A DNA stretch of 64,000 nucleotides from Streptomyces sp. MMG1121 (lineage in GTDB: Bacteria > Actinomycetota > Actinomycetes > Streptomycetales > Streptomycetaceae), in assembly GCF_001280015.1 (NCBI RefSeq), contig NZ_LGDV01000013.1, forward strand, positions 102,454 to 166,453, given 5' to 3'. A model generated the notes under the pieces. It did not search any database. It saw only the letters and a list, made by a program, of their open reading frames with translations, and was not told the DNA's origin. Position 1 is the stretch's first letter. Each line of letters starts with the position of its first letter. Of the stretch, positions 49,538-58,199 are shown in pieces. The position numbers and the translations under genes are program-made.

Positions 49538-50593
49538 ATGCAGCTCGGGATCAACCTCGGCTACTGGGGTGCCGGAATGGACGGGGACAATCTGGCCGTG
49601 GCCCAGGAGGCCGACCGGCTGGGCTTCTCCGTGTGCTGGGCCGCCGAGGCGTACGGCTCGGACGCGGCCACGGTGCTCAGCTGGGTCGCCGCCCAGACCG
49701 AGCGCATCGACGTCGGCTCGGCCATCTTCCAGATTCCGGCCCGGCAGCCCGCGATGACGGCGATGACCGCGGCCACGCTGGACTCGCTCTCCGGCGGCCG
49801 TTTCCGGCTCGGCCTCGGTGTCTCCGGACCGCAGGTCTCCGAGGGCTGGTACGGCGTCAAGTTCGACAAGCCGCTGGCACGCACGCGTGAGTACGTGGAG
49901 ATCGTGCGCAAGGCGATGACGCGGGAGCGGCTGTCGTACGAGGGCGAGCACTGGACACTGCCGCTGCCGGGCGGGCCGGGCAAGCCGATCAAGCTGACCG
50001 TGCACCCGCAGCGCGAGCACATCCCGCTGTACATCGCCGCGATCGGCCCGAAGAACCTGGAGCAGACCGGCGAGATCGCCGACGGCGCGCTGCTGATCTT
50101 CCCCTCCGCCGAGCATCTGGAGGAGACCACCCTCAAGTACCTGCGCGCGGGGCGTGAGAAGGCGGGCAGGACCCTCGACGGGTTCGACGTCTGCCCGACC
50201 CTGCCGCTGGCCGTCGGCGACGACAAGGACGTGGCCCGGCTCGCCGACACCTTCCGCCCCTACACCGCGCTGTACGTGGGCGGCATGGGCAGTGCCAAGC
50301 AGAACTTCTACAACCAGCTCGCGCGGCGCATGGGGTACGAGAAGCAGGCCGCCGAGATCCAGGAGAAGTACCTGTCCGGCGACAAGCAGGGCGCCGCGGC
50401 CGCGGTCCCGCAGGACCTCATCGACAAGACGACACTGCTCGGCTCCGTCGACCGCATCGCCGACCGGATGAAGGCCTACGCCGCCGCCGGGGTCACCACC
50501 CTCAGCCTCGCCCCCGCCGGCTTCACGCTCGAGGAGCGGCTCGCCTCCCTGCGGGCCGGCAGCGACGCCCTGGAGCGCGCCGGACTGGCATAG
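49538..50593 (+). CDS. F420-dependent LLM-class oxidoreductase
   Basis: A 351-residue luciferase-like TIM-barrel oxidoreductase. MQLGINLGYWGAGMDGDNLAVAQEADRLGFSVCWAAEAYGSDA is the typical start. Later SGGRFRLGLGVSGPQVSEGWYGV and IPLYIAAIGPKNLEQTGEIADG bind the deazaflavin in F420-type members. Mycobacterial relatives are named by TIGR03559. ATG 49538 lies after TAAGGGGA. It is divergent from the aldo/keto reductase gene and followed by a hairpin terminator. The substrate is unknown. Confidence 0.85.
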   Translation: MQLGINLGYWGAGMDGDNLAVAQEADRLGFSVCWAAEAYGSDAATVLSWVAAQTERIDVGSAIFQIPARQPAMTAMTAATLDSLSGGRFRLGLGVSGPQVSEGWYGVKFDKPLARTREYVEIVRKAMTRERLSYEGEHWTLPLPGGPGKPIKLTVHPQREHIPLYIAAIGPKNLEQTGEIADGALLIFPSAEHLEETTLKYLRAGREKAGRTLDGFDVCPTLPLAVGDDKDVARLADTFRPYTALYVGGMGSAKQNFYNQLARRMGYEKQAAEIQEKYLSGDKQGAAAAVPQDLIDKTTLLGSVDRIADRMKAYAAAGVTTLSLAPAGFTLEERLASLRAGSDALERAGLA

Positions 50594-50604
50594 AGGGCTT
50601 CAGC

Positions 50605-50643
50605 GGCCGTGGTGGGGGCTCGGGGGTCCTCCCCGCCACGGCC
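50605..50643 (+). terminator. Terminator after the LLM oxidoreductase gene
   Basis: GGCCGTGGTGGGG pairs with CCCCGCCACGGCC (one G-U) around about 13 bases, 12 bases past the stop. The following 180 bases up to 50827 show no gene. Confidence 0.65.
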
Positions 50644-50827
50644 GTCATCGGGAACAACGCGCCGGGTGCCGCACGGTTACGACCCCGGTGTTCCTTCTTT
50701 CGGCCGATCGGCCCACGCCCGTGTTGCGGCTCCTCTCCAGCCGCATTTGACTCGGTCTTTGCGGAATGTCGCTGAAGAACGCTGCGTGTCGCGCAACGCT
50801 GCGGAATCTTGCGGAGAGGTGGCGTCG

Positions 50828-51616
50828 ATGCTTTCGGCCAGGAGTCTGTTCCAGGAGATCCTCGACCACGACGAGTCCTTCCGGCTCTTCTGCTCCATCG
50901 CCGCCGGCGGGGAGTCCCAGGGCGGCTGGGAGAACGGACGGATCGCCACTCTGGTGCCGCGCAGCGAAAGCGCCCTGGCCCCGAAGATCGCCCGCCACGG
51001 AGCCGACGAGGACAAGCACGGACGCATCTTCGACGCCCTGATGCGAAAGCGCGGGCTCACCCCCGTCGCCGTACCGCCCGAGACCGACTACACGATGCTC
51101 CTGGAGCGCCGCGGCATCGGGCTCGCCCACGACAAGCTCCGCCGCGACGAGCCGCTCTGCGTGCGGGACATCATCGTCTACCTCTGCCACAGCCGCGTCA
51201 CCGAGCAGCGCGCCGCCGACCAGATGGTCATGCTCCGCAGGTACTTCGCCGACGATCCCGAGGTCGGCAGGGCCGTCCGCATGATCTCCGCCGACGAGGA
51301 CAACCACCTCGCCTACACCCACGAGGAACTGCTGCGGTTCGCCGCCGCCGGGCACGGCCGGCTGATCCAGCGCACCCTGCGCGCGTGCGCGATCGCGGAG
51401 ATCCGCGTCTACCGGGACGTCAGCCTCTCCGTGATGGCCCACATGGGCCGCGTCCTGGGCTGGTCCCGCGTCAAGTACGCGCTGCTCGCGGCCGGTATCC
51501 ACGCGACGTACGGCTATGAGCGCCTCGCCGGCTGGCGCCGCATGGTCGGTCTGCGCATGCCCGAGCACCGCGACGCCCTCGGCGGACCCGCCACCCCCGC
51601 GGCCGAGTTCGGGTAG
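50828..51616 (+). CDS. Ferritin-like di-iron domain protein
   Basis: A 262-residue four-helix protein. Probable iron-ligand motifs are ARHGADEDKHGRIF (E-x2-H) near residue 60 and ISADEDNHLAYTHEE (E-x2-H) near 160, giving the paired helices of ferritin-like oxygenases and rubrerythrins. A C-terminal segment, SLSVMAHMGRVLGWSRVKYALLAAGIH, is hydrophobic and may be a membrane anchor or a fifth helix. ATG 50828 follows AGAGGTGG. It converges on the corA stop by seven bases. I see no reductase partner, so the substrate is unassigned. Confidence 0.7.
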   Translation: MLSARSLFQEILDHDESFRLFCSIAAGGESQGGWENGRIATLVPRSESALAPKIARHGADEDKHGRIFDALMRKRGLTPVAVPPETDYTMLLERRGIGLAHDKLRRDEPLCVRDIIVYLCHSRVTEQRAADQMVMLRRYFADDPEVGRAVRMISADEDNHLAYTHEELLRFAAAGHGRLIQRTLRACAIAEIRVYRDVSLSVMAHMGRVLGWSRVKYALLAAGIHATYGYERLAGWRRMVGLRMPEHRDALGGPATPAAEFG

Positions 51617-51623
51617 CCGGGCC

Positions 51624-52628
51624 TCACAGCCAGCCGCGGCGCTTGAACAGGCCGTACAGCAGCACCTCCAGGGCGGCCATCAGCAGGATCACGGCCGGGT
51701 ACGACCACAGCCAGTGCAGCTCCGGCATGTGATCGAAGTTCATGCCGTAGATCCCCGCGATCATCGTCGGGACCGCGGCCATCGCCGCCCACGCGGAGAT
51801 CTTCCGCATGTCGTCGTTCTGCCGCACGCTCATCTGCGCCAGATGTGCCGAGAGGACGTCGGACACCAGGCGGTCCAGTGCCTCCACGGACTCGTTCACG
51901 CGCAGCAGATGGTCGCCCACGTCCCGGAAGAAGGGCCGCGCCTTGTCGTTCACGAAGGGCAGTCCGGTGCCGAGCGGCCCGGTGCCGGCCAGCCGGGTCA
52001 GCGGCACCATCAGGGGGCCGGTGGCCCGGCGGAACTCCAGGACCTGCCGTTTGAAGGTGTAGATCCGCGACGCGGTGTGGCGCGAGCCGCCGCGCTCCGG
52101 CAGGAACACCTCCGTCTCCAGCTCCTCCAGGTCGGCCTGGAGCTCCGTCGCCACCTCCAGATAGTGGTCGACGGTGGCGTCGGCGATCGCGTACAGCACG
52201 GCGGTGGGGCCCTTGTCGAGCATCTCCGGCTCCTCCTCCAGCCGGTGCCGTACGGCGGCCAGCGGGGAGCCCTCGCCGTGGCGGACGGTCACCACGAAGC
52301 AGTGGCCGGTGAAGACCATGACCTCGCCGGCCGAGACGGTGTCGCTCTCGGGCTCGTAGACGACCGGCTTCAGCACCATGAACAGCGAGTCGTCGTACAC
52401 CTCCAGCTTCGGTCGCTGATGTGCCTTGAGCGCGTCCTCGACCGCCAGCGGATGCAGCCCGAACTCCCGCGTGACCAGGTCGAACTCGCGCTCCGACGGC
52501 TCGTACAGACCGATCCAGACGAACCCGCCCGCCGCCCGCGCCTCGTCGAGCGCGTCGGACAGGTCCTCCGGGCCCTCGGTGCGGTGCCCGTGCCGGTAGA
52601 TGGCGCAGTCGACGATCACGGAGCGCAT
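51624..52628 (-). CDS. corA: CorA-family magnesium/cobalt channel
   Basis: A 334-residue protein. A large cytoplasmic domain is followed by two C-terminal transmembrane helices (about 278-297 and 308-326). The first ends in the channel signature YGMNF (GMN), and the loop reads DHMPELHWLWSYP. The long helix carries FVNDKARPFFRDVGDHLLRVNESVEALDRLVSDVLSAHL. It mediates divalent cation uptake as a pentamer. ATG 52628 follows GGAGGGAGA. It is divergent from the phosphatase gene and followed by the convergent ferritin-like gene. Confidence 0.92.
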   Translation of the reverse strand: MRSVIVDCAIYRHGHRTEGPEDLSDALDEARAAGGFVWIGLYEPSEREFDLVTREFGLHPLAVEDALKAHQRPKLEVYDDSLFMVLKPVVYEPESDTVSAGEVMVFTGHCFVVTVRHGEGSPLAAVRHRLEEEPEMLDKGPTAVLYAIADATVDHYLEVATELQADLEELETEVFLPERGGSRHTASRIYTFKRQVLEFRRATGPLMVPLTRLAGTGPLGTGLPFVNDKARPFFRDVGDHLLRVNESVEALDRLVSDVLSAHLAQMSVRQNDDMRKISAWAAMAAVPTMIAGIYGMNFDHMPELHWLWSYPAVILLMAALEVLLYGLFKRRGWL

Positions 52629-52681
52629 TCTCCCTCCGCCCGCCCAGCGGCGCACGTGCTGATACGCCTACCCTGGGCCGC

Positions 52682-53380
52682 ATGCCCACGCTGATCCTCG
52701 TAAGGCACGGACGTTCCACCGCCAACACCTCCGGCGTGCTCGCCGGGTGGACGCCAGGCGTCGCCCTGGACGAGCGGGGCGCCGCGCAGGCCGCCGCGCT
52801 GCCCGCGCGGCTCGCGGGCCTGCCGCTCTCCGAGGTCGTCACCAGCCCGCTGCAACGCTGCCAGGAGACCCTGCGGCCGCTGCTGGAGGCCCGCCCGGAG
52901 CTGCGTGTCCACACCGACGAGCGGATCGGGGAGTGCCACTACGGCGACTGGTCCGGCCGCAAGCTCGCCGAGCTGAAGGACGAGCCGCTGATGGAGGTCG
53001 TCCAGGCGCATCCGTCGGCCGCCGCGTTCCCCGGGGGCGAGTCCCTGCGGGCCATGCAGACCCGCGCCGCCGAGGCCGTACGTGAGTGGAACGGGCGCGT
53101 GGAGCGCGATCACGGCGCCGACGCCGTCTACCTCATGTGCTCGCACGGTGACATCATCAAGTCCCTGGTCGCCGACGCCCTCGGGCTCCATCTCGACCTC
53201 TTCCAGCGGATCTCCGTGGAGCCCTGCTCCGTCACCGCGATCCGCTACACGCGGCTGCGCCCGTATCTCGTCCGCCTCGGCGACACCGGGGACTTCGCCT
53301 CTCTCGCCCCGCGCGAGGAGACCGGCGAGGAGGTCCGCGAGGGCGACGCACCGGTCGGGGGTGGTGCGGGCGCACCGTGA
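52682..53380 (+). CDS. Histidine phosphatase-superfamily protein of the mycothiol cluster
   Basis: A 232-residue enzyme with LILVRHGRSTAN (phospho-accepting His at residue 9), CHYGDWSGR, and MCSHGDIIKSL holding the second His. This fits the MSMEG_4193-type phosphoglycerate mutase-like family that in actinobacteria sits beside DUF3090, the PI3K-fold family and mshC. The actual substrate is unknown. ATG 52682 (MPTLILVRHGRST) is the natural start. The next gene begins 93 bases later, so cotranscription is plausible. The C-terminal 35 residues are disordered (EETGEEVREGDAPVGGG). Confidence 0.88.
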   Translation: MPTLILVRHGRSTANTSGVLAGWTPGVALDERGAAQAAALPARLAGLPLSEVVTSPLQRCQETLRPLLEARPELRVHTDERIGECHYGDWSGRKLAELKDEPLMEVVQAHPSAAAFPGGESLRAMQTRAAEAVREWNGRVERDHGADAVYLMCSHGDIIKSLVADALGLHLDLFQRISVEPCSVTAIRYTRLRPYLVRLGDTGDFASLAPREETGEEVREGDAPVGGGAGAP

Positions 53381-53473
53381 TCGTCGGCCGCAGTAGGGTG
53401 AAGCGATCCACCACCGTCGCGTACCCGCGTGGCCAGCACCGTTGAAGCTCTCGAACCCCATGGAGATCAGGAC

Positions 53474-54064
53474 GTGTCCCGTCAGGTGTTCCTCTACGAC
53501 CCGCCGGACCGCTTCGTCGCCGGCACGGTCGGACTGCCCGGACGCCGTACGTTCTTCCTCCAGGCCACGGCAGGCTCCCGGGTGACCAGCGTGGCACTGG
53601 AGAAGACCCAGGTCGCCGCGCTCGCCGAGCGCATGGACGAACTGCTCGACGAGGTCGTGCGGCGCAGCGGCGGCAGCGCGGCCGTCCCCGCCGTCACGCC
53701 CTCCGAGATCGCCGACACCGCCCCCCTGGACGCCCCCGTCGAGGAGGAGTTCCGCGTCGGCACCATGGCGCTGGCCTGGGACGGCGAGGAACAGCGCATG
53801 ATCGTCGAGGCGCAGGCCCTCGTGGAGCTGGACGCCGACACCGACGAGGACCTCGCCGAGGCCGAGGAGCGATTGCTCCAGGACGAGGAGAACGGGCCCC
53901 CGATGCTGCGGGTCCGGCTGACCGGCGCGCAGGCCAGGGCCTTCGCCAAGCGCGCCCTCGACGTCGTCAACGCCGGGCGGCCGCCGTGTCCGCTGTGCAG
54001 CCTCCCGCTCGATCCGGAAGGACACGTATGCCCGCGCCAGAACGGATACCGCCGCGGAGCGTGA
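53474..54064 (+). CDS. DUF3090 protein with C-terminal Cys4 motif
   Basis: A 196-residue protein beginning VSRQVFLYDPPDRFVAGTVGLPGRRTFFLQA, the DUF3090 start. A conserved C-terminal zinc-ribbon segment follows: CPLCSLPLDPEGHVCPRQNG. The middle is acidic (DADTDEDLAEAEERLLQDEE). The GTG at 53474 has AGGAC upstream; the frame is open 15 codons further. It overlaps the next gene by 37 bases, strong evidence for coupled translation. The family is conserved with mshC in actinobacteria and has no biochemical role I know of. Confidence 0.87.
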   Translation: MSRQVFLYDPPDRFVAGTVGLPGRRTFFLQATAGSRVTSVALEKTQVAALAERMDELLDEVVRRSGGSAAVPAVTPSEIADTAPLDAPVEEEFRVGTMALAWDGEEQRMIVEAQALVELDADTDEDLAEAEERLLQDEENGPPMLRVRLTGAQARAFAKRALDVVNAGRPPCPLCSLPLDPEGHVCPRQNGYRRGA

Positions 54065-54855
54065 CGGTCCCCGGCACGGCCGATGCCGAGCTGCTCGCCC
54101 ACGGTGAGCTGACCGTACGCGGCCGGATCCGGGAGGCGTCGAACGCCGCGCTGTTCTGCACGGTGGCCGACGACGGCCGGGAAGCCTCCTGTGTGTACAA
54201 GCCGGTGGCCGGCGAGCGCCCGCTGTGGGACTTCCCCGACGGCACCCTGGCGGGCCGCGAGGTGGCCGCCTACGAGGTCTCCGAGGCCACCGGCTGGGGG
54301 CTCGTCCCGCCCACCGTGCTGCGCGACGGGCCGTACGGCGAGGGCATGTGCCAGCTGTGGATCGACGTCCAGGCCGAGGAGGAGCTGCTCGCCCTGGTCG
54401 ACGCCGAGGAGCCGGAGCCGGGCTGGAAGGCGATCGGCCTCGCCGACGTCGGCGAGGGCCGCACCGCGCTGCTCGTGCACGCCGACGACGTGCGGCTGCG
54501 CCGGCTCTCCGTCCTCGACGCGGTGATCAACAACGCCGACCGCAAGGGCGGCCATCTGCTGCCCACCGCCGGCGGCCGGCTGTACGGCATCGACCACGGC
54601 GTCACCTTCAACGTCGAGAACAAGCTGCGCACGCTGCTGTGGGGCTGGGCCGGGGAGCCGCTGACCCCCGAGGCCGTCGAGGTCCTGGAGGGCCTGCGGG
54701 AGGGCCTCACCGGCCCGCTGGGCGAGCGGCTGGCCCCGCTGATCACCCCGGCCGAGATCGACGCCACACGCGCGCGTGTCGAGACGTTGCTCACCACGGG
54801 CGTGCACCCGGAGCCGAGCGGGGAGTGGCCGGCGATCCCGTGGCCGCCGGTGTGA
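54028..54855 (+). CDS. SCO1664-type protein with PI3/4-kinase-like fold
   Basis: A 275-residue protein. The sequence VTVPGTADAELLAHGELTVRGRIREASNAALFCTVADDGREASCVYKPVAGERPLWDFP gives an ATP-lobe-like start with Lys in VYKP. LDAVINNADRKGGHLL (N-x-DRK-x2-H) and YGIDHGVTFN (DHG) resemble the catalytic and metal loops of PI3/4 kinases. The family is found beside mshC. Whether it phosphorylates anything is unproven. ATG 54028 follows GGAAGGA and overlaps DUF3090 by 37 bases. With the upstream phosphatase this suggests a kinase/phosphatase pair. Confidence 0.85.
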   Translation: MPAPERIPPRSVTVPGTADAELLAHGELTVRGRIREASNAALFCTVADDGREASCVYKPVAGERPLWDFPDGTLAGREVAAYEVSEATGWGLVPPTVLRDGPYGEGMCQLWIDVQAEEELLALVDAEEPEPGWKAIGLADVGEGRTALLVHADDVRLRRLSVLDAVINNADRKGGHLLPTAGGRLYGIDHGVTFNVENKLRTLLWGWAGEPLTPEAVEVLEGLREGLTGPLGERLAPLITPAEIDATRARVETLLTTGVHPEPSGEWPAIPWPPV

Positions 54856-54948
54856 GCACACCGGCCGTGAAGATGCAAGAGGGCACAACCGGCCATCCGG
54901 CCCGATCCCGTTCGTATACGCAGCTCGCGGCCGGTTAGGCTCATGTAC

Positions 54949-56178
54949 ATGCATGCCTGGCCCGCTTCCGAGGTCCCCGCCCTGCCTGGTCAGGGCCGCG
55001 ACCTGAGGATCCACGACACCGCGACCGGCGGCCTCGTCACCCTCGACCCCGGTCCCGTCGCCCGTATCTACGTCTGCGGCATCACGCCGTACGACGCGAC
55101 CCACATCGGTCACGCGGCGACCTACAACGCGTTCGACCTCGTTCAGCGCGTGTGGCTCGACACCAAGCGGCAGGTCCACTACGTCCAGAACGTCACCGAC
55201 GTCGACGATCCGCTGCTGGAGCGCGCGGAGCGGGACGGTGTCGACTGGGTCTCCCTCGCCGAGAAGGAGACGGCCCTCTTCCGCGAGGACATGACCGCCC
55301 TGCGGATGCTCCCGCCGCAGCACTACATAGGCGCCGTCGAGGCGATACCCGGCATCGTCCCGCTCGTGGAGCGGCTGCGCGACCTCGGCGCGGCCTACGA
55401 GCTGGAGGGCGACATCTACTTCTCCGTCGAGTCCGACCCGAACTTCGGCAAGGTCTCGAACCTCGACGCGGCCGCGATGCGGCTGCTGTCCGCCGAGCGC
55501 GGCGGCGACCCGGACCGCCCGGGCAAGAAGAACCCGCTCGACCCGATGCTGTGGATGGCGGCCCGCGAGGGCGAGCCCAGCTGGGAGGGCGGCTCGCTCG
55601 GCCGGGGCCGGCCCGGCTGGCACATCGAGTGCGTGGCCATCGCCCTCGACCACCTCGGCATGGGCTTCGACGTCCAGGGCGGCGGCTCCGACCTCGCCTT
55701 CCCGCACCACGAGATGGGCGCCTCGCACGCCCAGGTGCTCACCGGCGAGTTCCCCATGGCCAAGGCGTACGTGCACGCCGGCATGGTCGCGCTGCACGGC
55801 CAGAAGATGTCGAAGTCCAAGGGCAACCTGGTCTTCGTCTCGAAGCTGCGCCGCGACGGCGTCGACCCGGCCGCGATCCGGCTGGCGCTGCTCGCCCACC
55901 ACTACCGTGCCGACTGGGAGTGGACCGACCAGGTCCTGCGGGACGCCGTGGCCCGCCTCGACCGCTGGCGTGCGGCCGTCTCCCGGCCCGACGGCCCGTC
56001 CGCCGACGCGCTCGTCGAGGAGATCCGCGACGCCCTCGCGCACGACCTGGACGCCCCCGCCGCACTCGTCGCCGTGGACCGCTGGGCGGCCCGCCAGGAG
56101 CAGGAGGGCGGCACCGACACCGGTGCGCCCGGACTGGTGACACGGGCGGCGGACGCGCTGCTGGGCGTGGCGCTCTAG
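54949..56178 (+). CDS. mshC: Cysteine:GlcN-Ins ligase, mycothiol synthesis (MshC)
   Basis: A 409-residue ligase, the usual length. It couples cysteine to glucosaminyl-inositol with ATP in mycothiol synthesis. A CysS-type active site is present: zinc Cys in YVCGITPYD, the HIGH-like [13 protein letters not shown], second zinc site HIECVAI, third [12 protein letters not shown], and KMSKSKGN. I chose ATG 54949 ([10 protein letters not shown]) because TAGGCT lies seven bases upstream, fitting a leaderless transcript; ATG 54943 (MYMHAW) is the alternative. A bidirectional terminator separates it from the convergent PAC2 gene. Confidence 0.96.
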   Translation: MHAWPASEVPALPGQGRDLRIHDTATGGLVTLDPGPVARIYVCGITPYDATHIGHAATYNAFDLVQRVWLDTKRQVHYVQNVTDVDDPLLERAERDGVDWVSLAEKETALFREDMTALRMLPPQHYIGAVEAIPGIVPLVERLRDLGAAYELEGDIYFSVESDPNFGKVSNLDAAAMRLLSAERGGDPDRPGKKNPLDPMLWMAAREGEPSWEGGSLGRGRPGWHIECVAIALDHLGMGFDVQGGGSDLAFPHHEMGASHAQVLTGEFPMAKAYVHAGMVALHGQKMSKSKGNLVFVSKLRRDGVDPAAIRLALLAHHYRADWEWTDQVLRDAVARLDRWRAAVSRPDGPSADALVEEIRDALAHDLDAPAALVAVDRWAARQEQEGGTDTGAPGLVTRAADALLGVAL

Positions 56179-56206
56179 CCCGGCCCGGCGGCCGCGCCGC
56201 ACGTCG

Positions 56207-56239
56207 AAGGGGCGGTACGCATCGCGCGTACCGCCCCTT
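56207..56239. terminator. Bidirectional terminator between mshC and the PAC2 gene
   Basis: AAGGGGCGGTACGC and GCGTACCGCCCCTT form a perfect 14-bp stem with a five-base loop, between the stops at 56178 and 56244. Confidence 0.85.
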
Positions 56240-56243
56240 TCCG

Positions 56244-57242
56244 CTACTCCTCCGAGTCGTCCCCGTCGTCGCCCGTCGCATCGCCGGAGGCGTCCGGTTT
56301 CGGCGGTTTCGGCGGCCGCGGCTTCCCGCTCGGGTTGTCCCGCAGCCACGGCCCGGTGTCCGAGCCGTCCGCCGTCGCGTGCCCGCCCGGAGGGGGAGGG
56401 CTGCCGTCCCGGCGCCGCAGATACCGCTCGAACTCGCGGGCGATCGCCTCGCCCGACGCCTCCGGCAGCTCCGCGGTGTCCCGGGCCTCCTCCAGCGTCT
56501 GCACGTACTCGGCGACCTCGCTGTCCTCGGCGGCCAGCTGGTCCACGCCCACCTGCCAGGCCCGCGCGTCCTCGGGCAGCTCACCCTGCGGGATCCGCAG
56601 GTCCAGCAGGTCCTCCAGGCGGTTGAGCAGCGCCAGTGTGGCCTTCGGATTGGGCGGCTGGGAGACGTAGTGCGGTACGGCCGCCCACAGCGACACCGCC
56701 GGGACGCCCGCGTGCGTGCACGCCTCCTGCAGGACGCCGACGATGCCCGTCGGGCCCTCGTACTTGGTCTCCTCCAGGTCCATCCGCTCGGCCAGGTCCG
56801 GGTCGGACGTGACCCCGCTGACCGGCACCGGACGTGTGTGCGGGGTGTCACCGAGCAGGGCGCCCAGGATGACCACCAGCTCCACGCCCAGCTCGTGCGC
56901 GAAGCCGAGCAGCTCGTTGCAGAACGAGCGCCAGCGCATGGACGGTTCGATGCCGCGGACCAGCACCAGATCGCGCGGCTTGTCGCCGCCGACGCGGACC
57001 ACCGAGAGCCGGGTCGTCGGCCACGTGATCTTGCGCACGCCGCCGTCCATGAACACCGTGGGGCGGTTCACCTGGAAGTCGTAGTAGTCCTCGGCGTCCA
57101 GCGCCGCGAACACCTCGCCCTTCCACTCGCGTTCCAGATGCGCGACCGCCGTGGAGGCGGCGTCGCCGGCATCGTTCCAGCCCTCGAACGCGGCCACCAT
57201 GACTGGGTCGATCAGCTCGGGAACCCCCTCCAGCTCGATCAC
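56244..57242 (-). CDS. PAC2-family protein (proteasome-assembly-chaperone-like)
   Basis: A 332-residue protein. The PAC2 domain opens MIELEGVPELIDPVMVAAFEGWNDAGDAASTAVAHL and continues LVLVRGIEPSMRWRSFCNELLGFAHELGVELVVILGALLGDTPHTRPVPV. The C-terminal half is helical and ends in an acidic, Pro-rich tail (RPPKPPKPDASGDATGDDGDDSEE). In eukaryotes and archaea, PAC2 relatives assist proteasome assembly; in actinobacteria the function is unknown. It converges on mshC across a terminator. ATG 57242 lies after GGAAGGAGG. The close link with mshC recurs in other actinobacteria. Confidence 0.85.
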   Translation of the reverse strand: MIELEGVPELIDPVMVAAFEGWNDAGDAASTAVAHLEREWKGEVFAALDAEDYYDFQVNRPTVFMDGGVRKITWPTTRLSVVRVGGDKPRDLVLVRGIEPSMRWRSFCNELLGFAHELGVELVVILGALLGDTPHTRPVPVSGVTSDPDLAERMDLEETKYEGPTGIVGVLQEACTHAGVPAVSLWAAVPHYVSQPPNPKATLALLNRLEDLLDLRIPQGELPEDARAWQVGVDQLAAEDSEVAEYVQTLEEARDTAELPEASGEAIAREFERYLRRRDGSPPPPGGHATADGSDTGPWLRDNPSGKPRPPKPPKPDASGDATGDDGDDSEE

Positions 57243-57385
57243 CCAGTGCCTCCTTCCGACGTGCCCTCGCTTGACTCACCAACCTTACGGCGTCCGGCGG
57301 GGGCGCCCGCAGCCCCCTTGCACGGGGGAGTGAACGGATCACTGCCCCGATCGCCTGTGCGGAACACCCCCGGTCGGCCCACACC

Positions 57386-58057
57386 TCACAGCGTGCTGCG
57401 CAACCAGTGCTCCACGCTCGCGATGTGCACGGTCGCCCAGGAACGGGCCGCCTCCGCGTCCCGGTCGCGCAGCGCGGCCAGGATCGCCCGGTGCTCGCGC
57501 AGCGTGCGGCCGACCGCGTCCTCCTGGGTGAGGCCCCGCCAGATCCGGGCCCGCGTGGTCGGTCCCGACAGACCGTCGAGCAGCGAGCACAGCACCGAGT
57601 TGCCCGCGCCGCGCACGATGCCGCGATGGAACTCCAGGTCGGCCGCGACCAGTTCCTCGACCGAGGGCTCGGCGCCCAGCGCGTCCAACTGGGCGGACAG
57701 TGCGTCCAGTTGCCGTTCACCGATCCGGAAGGCCGCCATCGCCGTCGCGGCCGGCTCCAGGATCCGGCGCACCGCGAGGAACTCCAGCACGGTGTCGTCG
57801 CGGTGGAAGTCCACGACGAAACTCATCGCCTCCAGCAGCAGTTGCGGGTCGAGGCTGGTGACGTACGTGCCGTCGCCCTGGCGGACGTCCAGGATCCGGA
57901 TCAGCGACAGGGCTCGTACGGCCTCCCGCAGCGAATTGCGGGACAGGCCGAGTTCGGCGGCCAGTTCGCTCTCCTTGGGCAGCCGGTCGCCGGGGCGCAG
58001 CGCACCGGAGACGATCATGTCCTTGATCTTCTCGATCGCCTCGTCGGTGACTGCCAT
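57386..58057 (-). CDS. FadR/FCD-type GntR-family regulator
   Basis: A 223-residue repressor. Winged helix: EAIEKIKDMIVSGALRPGDRLPKESELAAELGLSRNSLREAVRALSLIRILDVRQGDGTYVT. The FCD domain spans about 85-215, with LEFLAVRRILEPAATAMAA, LEFHRGIVRGAGN and EHRAILAALRDRDAEAA; metal-binding His residues typical of acid-sensing members are present. ATG 58057 has GGAGG upstream. A perfect 15-bp palindrome AGACATCGGATGTCT lies 33 bases upstream, suggesting autoregulation. The glycerol operon ends just upstream on the same strand, but a terminator separates them. The ligand is unknown. Confidence 0.85.
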   Translation of the reverse strand: MAVTDEAIEKIKDMIVSGALRPGDRLPKESELAAELGLSRNSLREAVRALSLIRILDVRQGDGTYVTSLDPQLLLEAMSFVVDFHRDDTVLEFLAVRRILEPAATAMAAFRIGERQLDALSAQLDALGAEPSVEELVAADLEFHRGIVRGAGNSVLCSLLDGLSGPTTRARIWRGLTQEDAVGRTLREHRAILAALRDRDAEAARSWATVHIASVEHWLRSTL

Positions 58058-58089
58058 GACCGGCCTCCTGTCGCCCGCGCAGTGAGCAA

Positions 58090-58104
58090 AGACATCGGAT
58101 GTCT
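58090..58104. promoter_or_regulatory. Palindromic operator AGACATCGGATGTCT
   Basis: Arms AGACATC and GATGTCT are a perfect 7-bp inverted repeat around one base, 33 bases upstream of the FCD regulator start. Autoregulation is inferred. Confidence 0.7.
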
Positions 58105-58145
58105 CAGCACATTATGCGGGCCTGCCCTGTGCGGAGTTGCGGGCC

Positions 58146-58190
58146 GGTGAAAGGGGCGGCCCCACCACCGGTGGAGCCGCCCCTTTCACC
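58146..58190 (-). terminator. Terminator after glpD
   Basis: GGTGAAAGGGGCGGC and GCCGCCCCTTTCACC form a perfect 15-bp stem, loop 15, starting 10 bases after the glpD stop (minus strand). Confidence 0.85.
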
Positions 58191-58199
58191 CGGGCCGGG

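Noticed and set aside
55152..58085. A plus-strand 977-codon open frame across mshC, PAC2 and the FCD regulator
   Set aside because: It spans several real genes, a bidirectional terminator and both strands' coding; no domain seen.
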